From positions 434,001 to 498,000 of the forward strand of contig NZ_RJUK01000001.1 in assembly GCF_003762925.1 (NCBI RefSeq): a stretch of 64,000 nucleotides of DNA, in the 5' to 3' direction. The position numbers and the translations under genes were made by a program. The DNA is from Marinimicrobium koreense (GTDB lineage: Bacteria; Pseudomonadota; Gammaproteobacteria; Pseudomonadales; Cellvibrionaceae). The notes beneath the pieces are model-generated. The model was not told where the DNA came from, made no database searches, and saw only the letters and a list, made by a program, of their open reading frames with translations. Below are positions 43,278 to 53,241 of the stretch, piece after piece; position 1 is the stretch's first letter; each line of letters opens with the position of its first letter.

Positions 43278-44717
43278 ATGGCAGAGCAAGAAGTTGAAAA
43301 ACTGATCAAGCGCGAGTACGCCGCCGGCTTCCATACCCAGATCGATACGGATACCTTGCCGCCCGGTCTGAATGAAGACGTCGTCCGGTTTATCTCCGCG
43401 AAAAAAGGTGAGCCCGAGTGGATGCTCGACTGGCGCCTGCAGTCCTTCCGTGCCTGGGAGCAGATGGAAGAGCCCAATTGGGCCCACGTACATTACCCCA
43501 AGGTCGACTTCCAGGCGCTGTCGTACTTCTCCCAGCCCAAGAGTATGGAAGATCGGCCCAAGAGCCTGGATGAGGTCGATCCCGAGCTGTTGCGCACCTA
43601 CGAAAAGCTGGGCATCCCGGTCCACGAGCAGGAGATGCTGGCGGGCGTGGCGGTAGACATGGTGTTTGACTCCGTGTCTGTGGTGACCACCTTCCGTGAA
43701 AAGCTCAAAGAAGCGGGTGTGATTTTCTGCTCGATCAGTGAGGCGGTACACGAGTACCCGGAGCTGATCAAAAAGTATCTCGGTACGGTAGTGCCCCAGA
43801 AAGACAACTACTATGCCGCGCTCAACTCGGCGGTTTTCTCCGATGGTTCGTTTGTGTACATCCCCAAGGGCGTGCGCTGCCCGATGGAGCTGTCCACCTA
43901 CTTCCGGATCAACGAGCAGAATACCGGCCAGTTCGAGCGCACGCTGATCGTCGCCGAAGAAGGCGCTTATGTCAGCTACCTGGAAGGCTGCACCGCGCCC
44001 ATGCGCGATGAGAACCAGTTACACGCCGCAGTGGTTGAGCTGGTGGCTCTGGACAATGCCGAAATCAAATACTCCACGGTGCAGAACTGGTACCCCGGCG
44101 ACGAACAGGGCAAGGGCGGTATCTATAACTTTGTGACCAAGCGCGGCCTCTGCCACACCAATGCCAAAATTTCCTGGACCCAGGTGGAAACCGGCTCGGC
44201 CATTACCTGGAAGTACCCCAGCTGCATTCTGCGCGGGGACAACAGCGTCGGTGAGTTCTACTCGGTGGCGTTGACCAACAACTACCAGCAGGCCGATACC
44301 GGCACCAAGATGATTCACATCGGGAAGAACACCCGCTCGACCATCATCTCCAAGGGTATTTCCGCCGGCCGCAGCTCCAACGCCTATCGCGGCCTGGTGC
44401 GGATGAACCCCGGTGCCGAGGGTGCACGGAACTACACTCAGTGTGACTCCCTGCTGATCGGCGATCGCTGCGGCGCGCACACCTTCCCGTACATCGAAAG
44501 CAAGAATCCGAGTGCGGTGGTGGAGCACGAGGCGACCACCTCCAAGGTGAGCGACGACCAGATGTTCCTGTGCCAGCAGCGCGGCCTGGACCCCGAAAAA
44601 GCCGTCTCGATGATTGTGAATGGCTTCTGCCGGGAAGTGTTTAAAGAGTTGCCGATGGAGTTTGCGGTGGAAGCCGGCAAGCTGTTGGAAGTGAGCCTCG
44701 AAGGCTCGGTGGGTTAA
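43278..44717 (+). CDS. sufB: Fe-S assembly scaffold subunit SufB
   Basis: A 479-residue SufB. Typical segments are [81 protein letters not shown] (in pieces) and the C-terminal [12 protein letters not shown] and [16 protein letters not shown]. It is the scaffold with SufC and SufD on which the cluster is built. The ATG at 43278 is preferred to the GTG three bases upstream. Confidence 0.97.
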   Translation: MAEQEVEKLIKREYAAGFHTQIDTDTLPPGLNEDVVRFISAKKGEPEWMLDWRLQSFRAWEQMEEPNWAHVHYPKVDFQALSYFSQPKSMEDRPKSLDEVDPELLRTYEKLGIPVHEQEMLAGVAVDMVFDSVSVVTTFREKLKEAGVIFCSISEAVHEYPELIKKYLGTVVPQKDNYYAALNSAVFSDGSFVYIPKGVRCPMELSTYFRINEQNTGQFERTLIVAEEGAYVSYLEGCTAPMRDENQLHAAVVELVALDNAEIKYSTVQNWYPGDEQGKGGIYNFVTKRGLCHTNAKISWTQVETGSAITWKYPSCILRGDNSVGEFYSVALTNNYQQADTGTKMIHIGKNTRSTIISKGISAGRSSNAYRGLVRMNPGAEGARNYTQCDSLLIGDRCGAHTFPYIESKNPSAVVEHEATTSKVSDDQMFLCQQRGLDPEKAVSMIVNGFCREVFKELPMEFAVEAGKLLEVSLEGSVG

Positions 44718-44751
44718 TCGTTGGATAGCGGCAGATAGCACCGCAGTTTGC

Positions 44752-44790
44752 GTAGGGCGGATAAGCGCGAAGCGCGCATCCGCCGTTACC
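44752..44790. repeat. REP-like palindrome inside the suf operon
   Basis: A GTAGGGCGGAT/ATCCGCCGTTACC unit with the GCGCGAAGCGCGC centre lies in the 134-base gap between sufB and sufC. It may alter the relative mRNA levels of the two parts of the operon. Confidence 0.85.
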
Positions 44791-44872
44791 CAAACCAACG
44801 CCGCCACCCAAACTCGAAACCACCGCACACGACGAATCGAATTTACGTTATATGAAACTGGAAACCGACACT

Positions 44873-45622
44873 ATGCTGACCATCAAAGACCTGCGCGCCA
44901 GCGTCGAGAATGAAGAAATCCTCAAGGGCCTGAGCCTGGACATCAAACCCGGCGAAGTGCACGCCATCATGGGCCCGAACGGTTCGGGCAAGAGTACCCT
45001 GGGCAATGTGCTGACCGGCCGCGAAGGCTATGAAGTGACCGCCGGCAGCGTGCAGTTCAATGGCAAAGACCTGTTTGAACTCGAGCCTGAAGAGCGCGCC
45101 CGCGAGGGCCTGTTCCTGGCCTTTCAGTATCCGGTGGAAATCCCCGGTGTCAGCAATATGGAATTTCTGAAAGCAGCGGTGGATGCACATCGTGAACACC
45201 GCGGTGAAGACCCGATTTCCTCGGTGGACTTCCTGAAGCTGGCCCGCGAGACCTGCAAGTCGGTCGACCTGGACCCGTCGTTCCTCAAGCGCGGTGTCAA
45301 CGAAGGTTTCTCCGGCGGTGAGAAAAAGCGCAACGAAATTCTGCAGATGATGCTGCTCAAGCCCACCGTCTGCATTCTGGATGAAACCGACTCCGGGCTG
45401 GATATCGATGCCCTGCAGGTGGTAGCCAATGGCGTGAACGCCATGCGGGCCGAAGATCGCAGCTTTATCGTGGTCACCCACTACCAACGGCTGCTCAACT
45501 ACATCGTCCCGGATAAGGTTCACGTATTGGCTGGCGGCCGCATCGTGAAGTCCGGCGGTAAAGAATTGGCGCATGAGCTCGAAGAGAAAGGTTATAGCTG
45601 GCTCGAAGAAGAGGTGGTGTAA
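44873..45622 (+). CDS. sufC: Fe-S assembly ATPase SufC
   Basis: A 249-residue ABC ATPase with Walker A GPNGSGKST, signature FSGGEKKRNEILQ, Walker B CILDETDSGLDID. The ATG at 44873 begins the conserved MLTIKDLRASVENEEIL; an ATG at 44852 would add 7 residues. SufC binds SufB and SufD and drives the conformational change for cluster assembly. Confidence 0.96.
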   Translation: MLTIKDLRASVENEEILKGLSLDIKPGEVHAIMGPNGSGKSTLGNVLTGREGYEVTAGSVQFNGKDLFELEPEERAREGLFLAFQYPVEIPGVSNMEFLKAAVDAHREHRGEDPISSVDFLKLARETCKSVDLDPSFLKRGVNEGFSGGEKKRNEILQMMLLKPTVCILDETDSGLDIDALQVVANGVNAMRAEDRSFIVVTHYQRLLNYIVPDKVHVLAGGRIVKSGGKELAHELEEKGYSWLEEEVV

Positions 45623-45625
45623 GCG

Positions 45626-46939
45626 ATGAGTGATTTTCAGCAACAGGCGTTGCAACTGGCCGGGCAGCAGGATAGCCCGGACTGGCTGTCCGAGCTGCGC
45701 ACCAGCGGCGCCCGGCAGTGGCTGAAAACGCCCTGGCCAAACCGCAAAACCGAGCAGTGGAAATACACCCCGCTCGCGCCGCTGCACAAAACCGAATTTG
45801 CGCAGTGGGCCGAATCCACCGCCCAGTGGCAGGACCAGATCGAATGGTTGGAACTGGATGCGACGCGCCTGGTGTTCGTCAACGGCGTGTTCGATCCCGA
45901 GGCGTCGGACGCCTTGCCCGCTGAGGTGGTTCGCTTTGGCGATGCCAGTGCGGAGCAGCAGGCCGTTATTGGTCAGCATCTGGGTAAAATCGTCGACAGC
46001 GAACACCATCTGTTCGCCGCACTCAGCAACGCCTGGGCGTCTGAGGACGGTGTGCTGGTGCACGTCCCGAAAGACACCAAGCTGGCCAAGCCGCTGTACG
46101 TGGTGCAGGTGTCCACGCCGGGTAGTGCGCCGGCCACCGCCAACCAGCGTTTGCTGGTGGTGCTGGGAACCGGCGCTCAGGCGAGCATCATCGAGCATTT
46201 CGCCTCGACCGACGCCGAGCAGAACGGCTTTGTAAACAGCCTGACCGAAATTGAAGTGGGCGAGAATGCGTTCCTGCACCACTATCGGATCAATCTGGAA
46301 GAAGAGAACCTGCTGCACGTGGGCGGCATTCACGCCAACCTGCAGCGCAGTTCGCAGTTGCGCGGTTTTACCGTGGCCCAGGGCAGTAAGCTCAAGCGTA
46401 TTGATTATCAGATCAACCATTGCGGTGAAGGCGCGCACCTGGATCTGCAGGGCGTGTATGTCCCGCGCAACAAGCAGTTGATCGACTACCACACCAATGT
46501 GCAGCACAAGGTGCCGCACTGCACCAGTAACGAAGTCTTTCGGGGCATTATTGGTGATTCGGCGCACGCGGTGTTCAATGGCCGCATCCATATTCACCAG
46601 GATGCCCAGAAAACCCTGGCGGAGCTCAGCAACAAAAACCTGCTGACCTCGCCCAAGGCGGAAGTGGACACCAAGCCCGAGCTGGAAATTTACGCGGATG
46701 ATGTGAAGTGTGCCCACGGTGCCACCGTGAGCCAGTTGAACAAAACCGCGCTGTACTACATGCAGGCCCGCGGCATTTCGCGGGAGGAAGCGCAGGTCAT
46801 GCTGAACTTCGGCTTTATCAACGAGCTGTTGCAGGATGTCGCCGAGCCGGCCGTGCGTAACTACCTCGGCCCGCGCCTGGCCCGCCTGTTCAGCAGTAAC
46901 AGCGATCTTCTGCGACACATTCAGAGCGAAGAGGCCTGA
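45626..46939 (+). CDS. sufD: Fe-S assembly subunit SufD
   Basis: A 437-residue SufB paralogue with an N-terminal helical part (residues 1-120) and the beta-helix core (ELSNKNLLTSPKAEVDTKPELEIYADDVKCAHGATVS). The His and Cys in the last motif are typical. It starts 3 bases after sufC and forms the SufBC2D complex. Confidence 0.96.
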   Translation: MSDFQQQALQLAGQQDSPDWLSELRTSGARQWLKTPWPNRKTEQWKYTPLAPLHKTEFAQWAESTAQWQDQIEWLELDATRLVFVNGVFDPEASDALPAEVVRFGDASAEQQAVIGQHLGKIVDSEHHLFAALSNAWASEDGVLVHVPKDTKLAKPLYVVQVSTPGSAPATANQRLLVVLGTGAQASIIEHFASTDAEQNGFVNSLTEIEVGENAFLHHYRINLEEENLLHVGGIHANLQRSSQLRGFTVAQGSKLKRIDYQINHCGEGAHLDLQGVYVPRNKQLIDYHTNVQHKVPHCTSNEVFRGIIGDSAHAVFNGRIHIHQDAQKTLAELSNKNLLTSPKAEVDTKPELEIYADDVKCAHGATVSQLNKTALYYMQARGISREEAQVMLNFGFINELLQDVAEPAVRNYLGPRLARLFSSNSDLLRHIQSEEA

Positions 46940-46947
46940 TCCTCACC

Positions 46948-48198
46948 ATGAACAGACCGGAAGCACTACAGAGCACCGCCGGCTTCGATGTGGAAGCGGT
47001 ACGCCGGGATTTCCCGATCCTGCAGGAGCAGGTGAACGGGCATCCGTTGGTGTATCTGGATAACGCCGCGACCACCCAGAAGCCGCGGGCGGTGATTGAT
47101 GCGATCAGTCACTACTACCTGCACGACAACAGTAATGTGCATCGTGGTGCCCATGCGCTGGCGGAGCGGGCGACGGCAAAGTTTGAAGCTGCGCGGTCAA
47201 CGGTGGCCGAGTTCCTCAACGCACCGCATCGCGAACAGATTCTGTGGACGCGCGGCACCACCGAAAGTATCAACTTGGTGGCGTTCAGTTGGGGTCGCAA
47301 TAACCTCAAGGCGGGTGATCGGATTCTGGTCTCGGCGATGGAGCACCACTCCAACATTGTGCCCTGGCAGATGGTGGCCGAGGCCACCGGCGCAACCGTC
47401 GAACCCATTCCGGTGGACGAGACGGGCACGCTGGAGCTGGCGGCGCTGGAAACGCTGCTCGAGCAGGGTCAGGTGCGTATGGTGGCGGTCGGGCACGTGT
47501 CCAATGCTCTGGGTACAGTCAATCCCATCGATGACATTATTGCCCTGGCGCACAAGCACGGCGCACTGGCGCTGATTGATGGCGCCCAGGCGGTAAGTCA
47601 CTGGCCCATCGATGTTCAGGCGCTCGATTGCGACTTCTATGTGTTTTCGGCCCATAAACTGTTTGGTCCCACGGGATTCGGCGTGCTGTACGGCAAACGC
47701 GACCTTCTCGAAGCCATGCCGCCGTATCAGGGCGGTGGCGAGATGATCCAGTCAGTGAGCTTCGCCGGCACGACTTACAACCAGTTGCCGTACAAGTTTG
47801 AGGCGGGCACCCCGGATATCGCCGGCGCCATTGGCCTGGCCGCTGCCATTGACTACCTCAATGGGCTGGACCGGGAAGCCGCCGCCGCGCACGAGCGGGC
47901 CCTGTTGGCCTATGCGGAAGAGAAGGCGTTTGCGACCCCGGGTATCACTCTGGTGGGCACGGCGGCGCACAAGGTCAGCGTGTTGAGCTTTCTGGTCGAG
48001 GGCACCCACCCGAACGATCTGGGGTTTCTGCTGGATCAACAGGGTGTGGCGGTGCGTACCGGACACCACTGCGCGCAACCGATTATGGAGCAATACCATA
48101 TTCCGGGTACGGTGCGCGCCAGCTTTGCGTTTTACAACACCTCTGATGAGGTGGATCGGCTGTTCGAGGCCCTTGAAAAGGCTCGGCAGTTTTTTTGA
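46948..48198 (+). CDS. sufS: Cysteine desulfurase SufS
   Basis: A 416-residue group II desulfurase with PLP-Lys in VFSAHKLFGPTGFGVLYGK and catalytic Cys in RTGHHCAQP. It works with SufE, also in this cluster. It starts 8 bases after sufD. Having SufS and IscS in one cluster suggests different sulfur routes. Confidence 0.96.
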   Translation: MNRPEALQSTAGFDVEAVRRDFPILQEQVNGHPLVYLDNAATTQKPRAVIDAISHYYLHDNSNVHRGAHALAERATAKFEAARSTVAEFLNAPHREQILWTRGTTESINLVAFSWGRNNLKAGDRILVSAMEHHSNIVPWQMVAEATGATVEPIPVDETGTLELAALETLLEQGQVRMVAVGHVSNALGTVNPIDDIIALAHKHGALALIDGAQAVSHWPIDVQALDCDFYVFSAHKLFGPTGFGVLYGKRDLLEAMPPYQGGGEMIQSVSFAGTTYNQLPYKFEAGTPDIAGAIGLAAAIDYLNGLDREAAAAHERALLAYAEEKAFATPGITLVGTAAHKVSVLSFLVEGTHPNDLGFLLDQQGVAVRTGHHCAQPIMEQYHIPGTVRASFAFYNTSDEVDRLFEALEKARQFF

Positions 48199-48219
48199 AC
48201 AACACAGGAGTAGAGTGAG

Positions 48220-48591
48220 ATGGCAGTAGAGTCATTTGATCCCACTCGGCAGGCCGTTGCGGTCACTCCGGCTGCAGTGGAACACTTCCGGCGTCAGTTG
48301 GGCCTCAACCAGGAGGCGCAGGCGGTTCGTCTGAGCGTGAAAGAGAGCGGTTGTACCGGTTTCATGTACGTGGTGGACCTGGTGGCCGACGGGCGCGAGA
48401 ACGATGTGTGCTATGAACTGGCGGACGACGTCTCGCTGTACATCGACCGGGACAGCCTCAATGTGGTTAGCGGTACCGAGATCGATTATGTCATTGAAGG
48501 CGTCAATCGCCAGCTCAAATTCAATAACCCCAATGCTCAGGATTACTGCGGCTGCGGGGAAAGTTTCAGCGTTGTGAATGCTTCCTCCTAG
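48220..48591 (+). CDS. sufA: A-type Fe-S carrier (SufA/IscA family)
   Basis: A 123-residue A-type carrier with the three Cys ligands in KESGCTGFMY and DYCGCGESF. The N-terminal 15 residues precede VTPAAVEHFRRQL. It accepts clusters from SufBCD and passes them to targets. The sufA name is by context; IscA or ErpA are close relatives. Confidence 0.9.
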   Translation: MAVESFDPTRQAVAVTPAAVEHFRRQLGLNQEAQAVRLSVKESGCTGFMYVVDLVADGRENDVCYELADDVSLYIDRDSLNVVSGTEIDYVIEGVNRQLKFNNPNAQDYCGCGESFSVVNASS

Positions 48592-48606
48592 ACGCCCGGG
48601 GCCCCG

Positions 48607-49143
48607 ATGAGTGAACGACGTATGGTGGTGGCCCAGGCGGACTGCCCGGCCCGCCGGGTGCCCGACGGCACGCACCTGACCATTCCCAAAGACACCTTCG
48701 TGACGATCACCCAATCTCTGGGTGGCAACTATACGTTGACCTATCACGGCCAGATGGTGCGGGTAGATGGCACCGACGCGGCCGCCCTGGGCCTGGAGGC
48801 CCAGGAGCTCAACTTTCCGCCACCCGCCGATCAGCGCATCAATGAAGATCAGGTCTGGGAAGCTCTGGGCACCGTGTATGATCCGGAGATTCCGGTGGAT
48901 CTGGTCAATCTGGGGCTGATTTACGCGGTGGACGTCGACCAGAGCGAACAGCGGGTGAGCATCAGGATGACCCTGACGGCGCCCGGCTGTGGTATGGGGC
49001 CGGTACTGGTGGGTGATGTCGAGCGGCGGGTGGCCAAGGTGCCCAACGTCGATTACGTGGCGGTCTCCCTGGTGTTCGATCCGCCCTGGAGCCGGGAGAT
49101 GATGAGCGAAGAAGCCCAGCTCGAGACCGGAATGTTCTTTTAA
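48607..49143 (+). CDS. sufT: Fe-S assembly protein SufT
   Basis: A 178-residue protein: an N-terminal extension (about 70 residues, MVVAQADCPARRVPDGTHLT) then a MIP18/DUF59 domain with DPEIPVDLVNLGLIY and LTAPGCGMGPVL containing the conserved Cys. SufT acts in Fe-S maturation where SUF is the main system. It begins 15 bases after sufA. Confidence 0.92.
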   Translation: MSERRMVVAQADCPARRVPDGTHLTIPKDTFVTITQSLGGNYTLTYHGQMVRVDGTDAAALGLEAQELNFPPPADQRINEDQVWEALGTVYDPEIPVDLVNLGLIYAVDVDQSEQRVSIRMTLTAPGCGMGPVLVGDVERRVAKVPNVDYVAVSLVFDPPWSREMMSEEAQLETGMFF

Positions 49144-49168
49144 GGTTTAACCCTCAGGATTCAGTGGT

Positions 49169-49588
49169 ATGTCCCAATTCGGAACCGACATCAGCGCCGA
49201 CGATATCGTCGAGACCCTCAGCTTTTTCGATAGCTGGGAGGATCGCTACAAGTACATTATTGACCTGGGGAAAGAGGTGCCACCGCTCGACCCGGCCTAC
49301 CAGACCGAGGCGTACCTGGTGCGCGGCTGTCAGAGTCAGGTGTGGCTGACCCATCGGGAAGAGGACGGCAAGCTCTGGTTCGACGCCGACAGTGACGCCT
49401 TTATCGTCAAAGGCCTGCTCGGCGTGGTGCTGGCGGCGTACAACGGCAAAAGCCCTGCCGAGGTGCTGGATTTTGATATTGAAGGCTATTTCAACGAGCT
49501 GAATCTCCTGAAGCACCTCAGTCCCACCCGGGGTAACGGTCTGCGCGCCATGGTGGCCCGGATCCAGGATATCGCTCGCGCCGCCTGA
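49169..49588 (+). CDS. sufE: Sulfur acceptor SufE
   Basis: A 139-residue SufE: FFDSWEDRYKYIIDLGKEVPPL at the N-terminus and the reactive Cys in VRGCQSQVWL. It takes persulfide from SufS and gives it to SufB. It is the last gene of the cluster. Confidence 0.95.
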   Translation: MSQFGTDISADDIVETLSFFDSWEDRYKYIIDLGKEVPPLDPAYQTEAYLVRGCQSQVWLTHREEDGKLWFDADSDAFIVKGLLGVVLAAYNGKSPAEVLDFDIEGYFNELNLLKHLSPTRGNGLRAMVARIQDIARAA

Positions 49589-49693
49589 ACCGCCGGTGCC
49601 GCTTGATCTGCAGCCCGGGTTCCAGAGGCGTCGATCGGTGCACAGTTTGTGGTCAATCGCGCCTGCCGGGGTGGCTTATAGGCGCAACCCGCG

Positions 49694-49729
49694 TATAATT
49701 CCCGCATTTCTCCGCCCCCGAGGGGGCGG
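49694..49729 (+). promoter_or_regulatory. ndk promoter -10 box and GC hairpin in the leader
   Basis: TATAAT at 49694-49699 has no good -35 box. Thirteen bases on, CCGCCCCC and GGGGGCGG form a perfect stem with a 2-base loop (49712-49729). This is in the region where transcription of ndk should begin, 45 bases before the ATG. Confidence 0.5.
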
Positions 49730-49773
49730 GGCTGATCCGAGACCATTTTGCGCGACTGACACTGGAGCCTTCG

Positions 49774-50202
49774 ATGCCCGAACAACAGACCCTCTCTATC
49801 ATCAAACCGGATGCGGTACGGAAAAACCTGATCGGTGCCATTGAGAGCCGTTTCGAGCAAGCTGGCCTCAAGATCGTGGCACTCAAGATGATTCAACTGA
49901 GTCGGGCCCAGGCCGAGGGCTTCTACGCCGAGCACCAGGGCAAGCCGTTTTTTGAGGGGTTGGTGGACTTTATGACCTCCGGCCCGGTCTGTGTACAGGT
50001 GCTGTCCGGCGACAACGCCATCACCCGCAATCGCGAGTTGATGGGGGCGACCAACCCGGAAGAGGCCGCGCCGGGCACCATTCGCGCGGACTACGCTGAA
50101 AGCGTGTCCATCAACGCGGCGCACGGCTCGGATTCGCCCGAATCTGCCGCACGGGAAATCGCCTACTTTTTCGAACCCGGGGAAATTTTCGCTCGCAGCT
50201 GA
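49774..50202 (+). CDS. ndk: Nucleoside-diphosphate kinase
   Basis: A 142-residue enzyme of canonical size with [10 protein letters not shown] at the start and the phosphorylated His in [11 protein letters not shown]. It balances nucleoside triphosphates from ATP. It heads the run ndk-rlmN-pilW-rodZ-ispG-hisS-yfgM-bamB-der. Confidence 0.98.
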   Translation: MPEQQTLSIIKPDAVRKNLIGAIESRFEQAGLKIVALKMIQLSRAQAEGFYAEHQGKPFFEGLVDFMTSGPVCVQVLSGDNAITRNRELMGATNPEEAAPGTIRADYAESVSINAAHGSDSPESAAREIAYFFEPGEIFARS

Positions 50203-50250
50203 TGCGGACGCCGAGATTCCCGAGCTCATTTCGTTCATACAGGTATTCAC

Positions 50251-51423
50251 ATGACCGCTGTACCCGCTGCCAACACCGCTGACCCGTCCAAGACCGAGCG
50301 GACCAATCTGCTGGGCCTGCCCGAGGCCAAGCTGGTGGCTTTTTTCGAGTCCTTTGGCGAGAAGCGCTTCCGAGCGACTCAGGTGCTGAAGTGGATTCAC
50401 CAGCGCGGCGCGGAAAACTTCGACGAGATGACCAACATCAGCAAGTCGCTGCGGGAGAAGCTCAAAGAAGTGGCCGAAATCCGGGCACCGGAAGTCATCC
50501 AGCAGTTGGACTCGTCCGACGGTACCCGCAAGTTCCTGATTCGCGTGACCGGCGGCAGCATTGTAGAGACGGTATTTATTCCCGAAGGCGATCGGGGCAC
50601 CCTGTGTGTCTCCTCCCAAGTGGGCTGCTCGCTCGACTGCAGCTTCTGCGCGACGGGCAAGCAGGGCTTTGACCGGGACCTGACCGCAGCGGAAATCATC
50701 GGTCAGGTGTGGATTGCGGCCAAGTCCTTCAATCAGCTTCAGCCCAATGGTCCGCGAAAGGTGACCAACGTGGTGATGATGGGCATGGGCGAGCCGCTGT
50801 TGAATTTCGACAATGTCGTGGACTCCATGAACCTGATGATGGAGGACAACGCCTACGGCATCTCCAAGCGGCGGGTGACCCTGAGTACCTCAGGCGTAGT
50901 GCCGGCGCTGGACAAGCTGGGGCAGTACACCGACGCCTGCCTGGCGATTTCCCTGCACGCGCCCAACGATGAACTGCGCAACGAGCTGGTGCCGATCAAC
51001 AAAAAGTACCCCATCGCCGTGCTGCTCGATTCCGCCAAGCGCTACATCGCGGGTTTGCCCGATACCCATCGCCGCATTACCATCGAGTACACCATGATTG
51101 ATCATGTCAACGATCGTCCGGAACACGCCCACCAATTGGCGGAACTGCTTCAGGATGTACCGGTAAAAATCAATCTGATCCCGTTCAACCCGTTCAAGCT
51201 GTCCGACTACAAGCGGGCCAGTAACAATGCGATTCGTCGGTTCCAGACCATTTTGATGGAAGCGGGCTATATCACTACCATCCGCACCACGCGGGGTGAG
51301 GACATTGATGCCGCCTGTGGTCAGCTCGCGGGCACGGTCAACGATATGACCAAGCGCAGTGAGCGGTACCGGGCGAAGTTTGACGAACTGCAAACCGTAA
51401 AAATAATTGCGCCGTCTCCCTGA
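50251..51423 (+). CDS. rlmN: 23S rRNA/tRNA A2 methyltransferase RlmN
   Basis: A 390-residue radical-SAM enzyme: [14 protein letters not shown] is the CxxxCxxC cluster, [13 protein letters not shown] and ISLHAPND are typical, and [14 protein letters not shown] contains the C-terminal Cys for the methyl transfer. It methylates A2503 of 23S rRNA and A37 of some tRNAs. Confidence 0.97.
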   Translation: MTAVPAANTADPSKTERTNLLGLPEAKLVAFFESFGEKRFRATQVLKWIHQRGAENFDEMTNISKSLREKLKEVAEIRAPEVIQQLDSSDGTRKFLIRVTGGSIVETVFIPEGDRGTLCVSSQVGCSLDCSFCATGKQGFDRDLTAAEIIGQVWIAAKSFNQLQPNGPRKVTNVVMMGMGEPLLNFDNVVDSMNLMMEDNAYGISKRRVTLSTSGVVPALDKLGQYTDACLAISLHAPNDELRNELVPINKKYPIAVLLDSAKRYIAGLPDTHRRITIEYTMIDHVNDRPEHAHQLAELLQDVPVKINLIPFNPFKLSDYKRASNNAIRRFQTILMEAGYITTIRTTRGEDIDAACGQLAGTVNDMTKRSERYRAKFDELQTVKIIAPSP

Positions 51424-51449
51424 CGAGCGTCTGTGACCAAGAGGTAAGG

Positions 51450-52238
51450 GTGATGATAAAAGCACATAGAAACCCGCGCCGAGTATGGCGTTCAATGGCC
51501 GCGCTGGGATTGCTGGCGTTGCTCGGGCTGGGCGGCTGCGTGACCCAGACCAGCGGTCCGCAAGTGGACCGCGAGGCAGCCCTGGATACCCACTATCGAT
51601 TGGCCATGGCGTACATCGACAACCGTAACCGGGACTCGGCTCGTCACCATATTGAGAAAGCGTTTGAACTCGATGATGACTCGGCCAAAGCCTACGCGGC
51701 ACAGGCCATGCTGCTTCAACTGGAAGGTGAAGTGGAGCGTGCTGAGGACAGCTTCAAGTCGGCGCTTCGGGAAGACCGGAGCTTTTCTCAGGCCCGTAAC
51801 AACTACGGCGCTTTTCTATTCAGACAACAGCGTTACGAAGAGGCCTATGAGCAGTTCTCAATCGTCAGTGAAGATCTGAGCTACGACAATCGGGCTAGAG
51901 CGCTGCTCAGCCTGGGGCGCACCGCCAAGCAACTGGGGCGTGAAGAGCGCGCCCGTGCGGCGTTTGAACATGCGTTTACCCTGGATCGACGCCTGGCGCC
52001 GGTCCTGTTGGAGCTGGCAGACATCAGTTTCCAGGACAAAGAATACGCGCAGGCCAAGCGCTACCTGGATCAGTACGGCGAGGTGTCTCGTCAGTCGGCC
52101 CGTTCGCTGCTGTTGGGTATTAAAATCGAAAGGATCTTCGGCAACCAAGACAAAGAAGCCAGTTATGCGCTGGCATTGAAAAATCGCTTTCCTTATTCCG
52201 ATGAGTATCTGGAATACAAACGCGAAATGAGTCGTTGA
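51450..52238 (+). CDS. pilW: Type IV pilus stability lipoprotein PilW/PilF
   Basis: A 262-residue lipoprotein (lipobox GLGGC, Cys29) with six TPR repeats beginning at LDTHYRLAMAYIDNRN. It is the pilotin that moves the secretin PilQ to the outer membrane. It lies between rlmN and rodZ, the usual place. It implies type IV pili in this organism. Confidence 0.93.
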   Translation: MMIKAHRNPRRVWRSMAALGLLALLGLGGCVTQTSGPQVDREAALDTHYRLAMAYIDNRNRDSARHHIEKAFELDDDSAKAYAAQAMLLQLEGEVERAEDSFKSALREDRSFSQARNNYGAFLFRQQRYEEAYEQFSIVSEDLSYDNRARALLSLGRTAKQLGREERARAAFEHAFTLDRRLAPVLLELADISFQDKEYAQAKRYLDQYGEVSRQSARSLLLGIKIERIFGNQDKEASYALALKNRFPYSDEYLEYKREMSR

Positions 52239-52245
52239 GGTCCTG

Positions 52246-53208
52246 ATGTCAACTGAAGAACAACCCGCCGGGGCCGAGGTTCCGGAGCTCGCCCCGGAGG
52301 CGTACCCAGGCGCGCTGCTCAAAGCCGCGCGGGAAAAGGCCAAGCTCAGTGAAGAGGATGTCGCCCGCGAGCTGCGGATGACCGTCAGCAAGGTGCGTGC
52401 TCTGGAGGCGGACGATTACGATCGGCTGCACTCCGATACGTTCATTCGCGGTTATCTGCGTACGTACGCGAAACTGCTCGGTCTGGAGCCTGAGGACCTG
52501 CTTCAGGCCTACAAGCAGGCTCGACGTCAGGCCGGGTTGGCGGATGATCCCGAAGAAAGCCCGTTGAAAATCAATGTGCCCGAGCCGACCCGGTCTCTGT
52601 GGAAATTTGTGCTCTGGATTCTGGTGTTGCTGGCGGGCATCTGGGCACTGTCGGTCTGGTTTCTGGGCAACCGGCAGGATCCCGTGGCGGATAGCGCCAT
52701 GGTGGACCCGATCAGTGAACTGAATACCCCGGCGCCCGCGCCGACGTCGGCCCTTGCTGAGGAGCCGGACATTGAGCAGGAGTTGGAGGAAGCAAGTGTG
52801 GACGATGCCTCCGAGGACGCCGCTGAGATGGCGCCGACCGCAAACACCGAGACAACCTCGGCCGCGGCGTTGACCGGCTCTGAACCTCCGGCAGCGTCAA
52901 GCGGTGCCGTGGAGCCTCTGGCAGCAACGGAAGTGAGCAGTCCCGGTGCGTCAATGAACGACCCGGAAGTGCTCGATCAGCTGCGTTTGACCTTCTCGGA
53001 AGAATGCTGGGTAGAAGTGACCGACAGCCGTGGGGACGTGCTCGAAACCGATCTGCTTCAGCCCGGTCGGGAATTGTTGCTCTCCGGTGAGGCGCCCTTT
53101 ACGGTGAAGCTCGGCAATGCCGGCGCGGCCCAGGTTGAGCTCAACGGTGAGCGTTTTGATTTTGTTCCGCCGGTCAGTGGTCGCCTGATGACCCTGACGG
53201 TCAATTGA
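52246..53208 (+). CDS. rodZ: Cell-shape protein RodZ
   Basis: A 320-residue protein: N-terminal helix-turn-helix (LLKAAREKAKLSEEDVARELRMTVSKVRALEADDY), one membrane helix near 125-145, a Glu/Ala/Pro-rich linker, and a C-terminal DUF4115 domain (LRLTFSEECWVEVTDSRGDVL). It connects MreB to the envelope. Confidence 0.92.
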   Translation: MSTEEQPAGAEVPELAPEAYPGALLKAAREKAKLSEEDVARELRMTVSKVRALEADDYDRLHSDTFIRGYLRTYAKLLGLEPEDLLQAYKQARRQAGLADDPEESPLKINVPEPTRSLWKFVLWILVLLAGIWALSVWFLGNRQDPVADSAMVDPISELNTPAPAPTSALAEEPDIEQELEEASVDDASEDAAEMAPTANTETTSAAALTGSEPPAASSGAVEPLAATEVSSPGASMNDPEVLDQLRLTFSEECWVEVTDSRGDVLETDLLQPGRELLLSGEAPFTVKLGNAGAAQVELNGERFDFVPPVSGRLMTLTVN

Positions 53209-53241
53209 TACCCCTGAACCGAACCATCACAGGATCGCATC

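Noticed and set aside
44843-46918. 691-codon minus-strand frame opposite sufC and sufD
   Set aside because: Same reason: shadow of two well-conserved genes, no recognisable domain.
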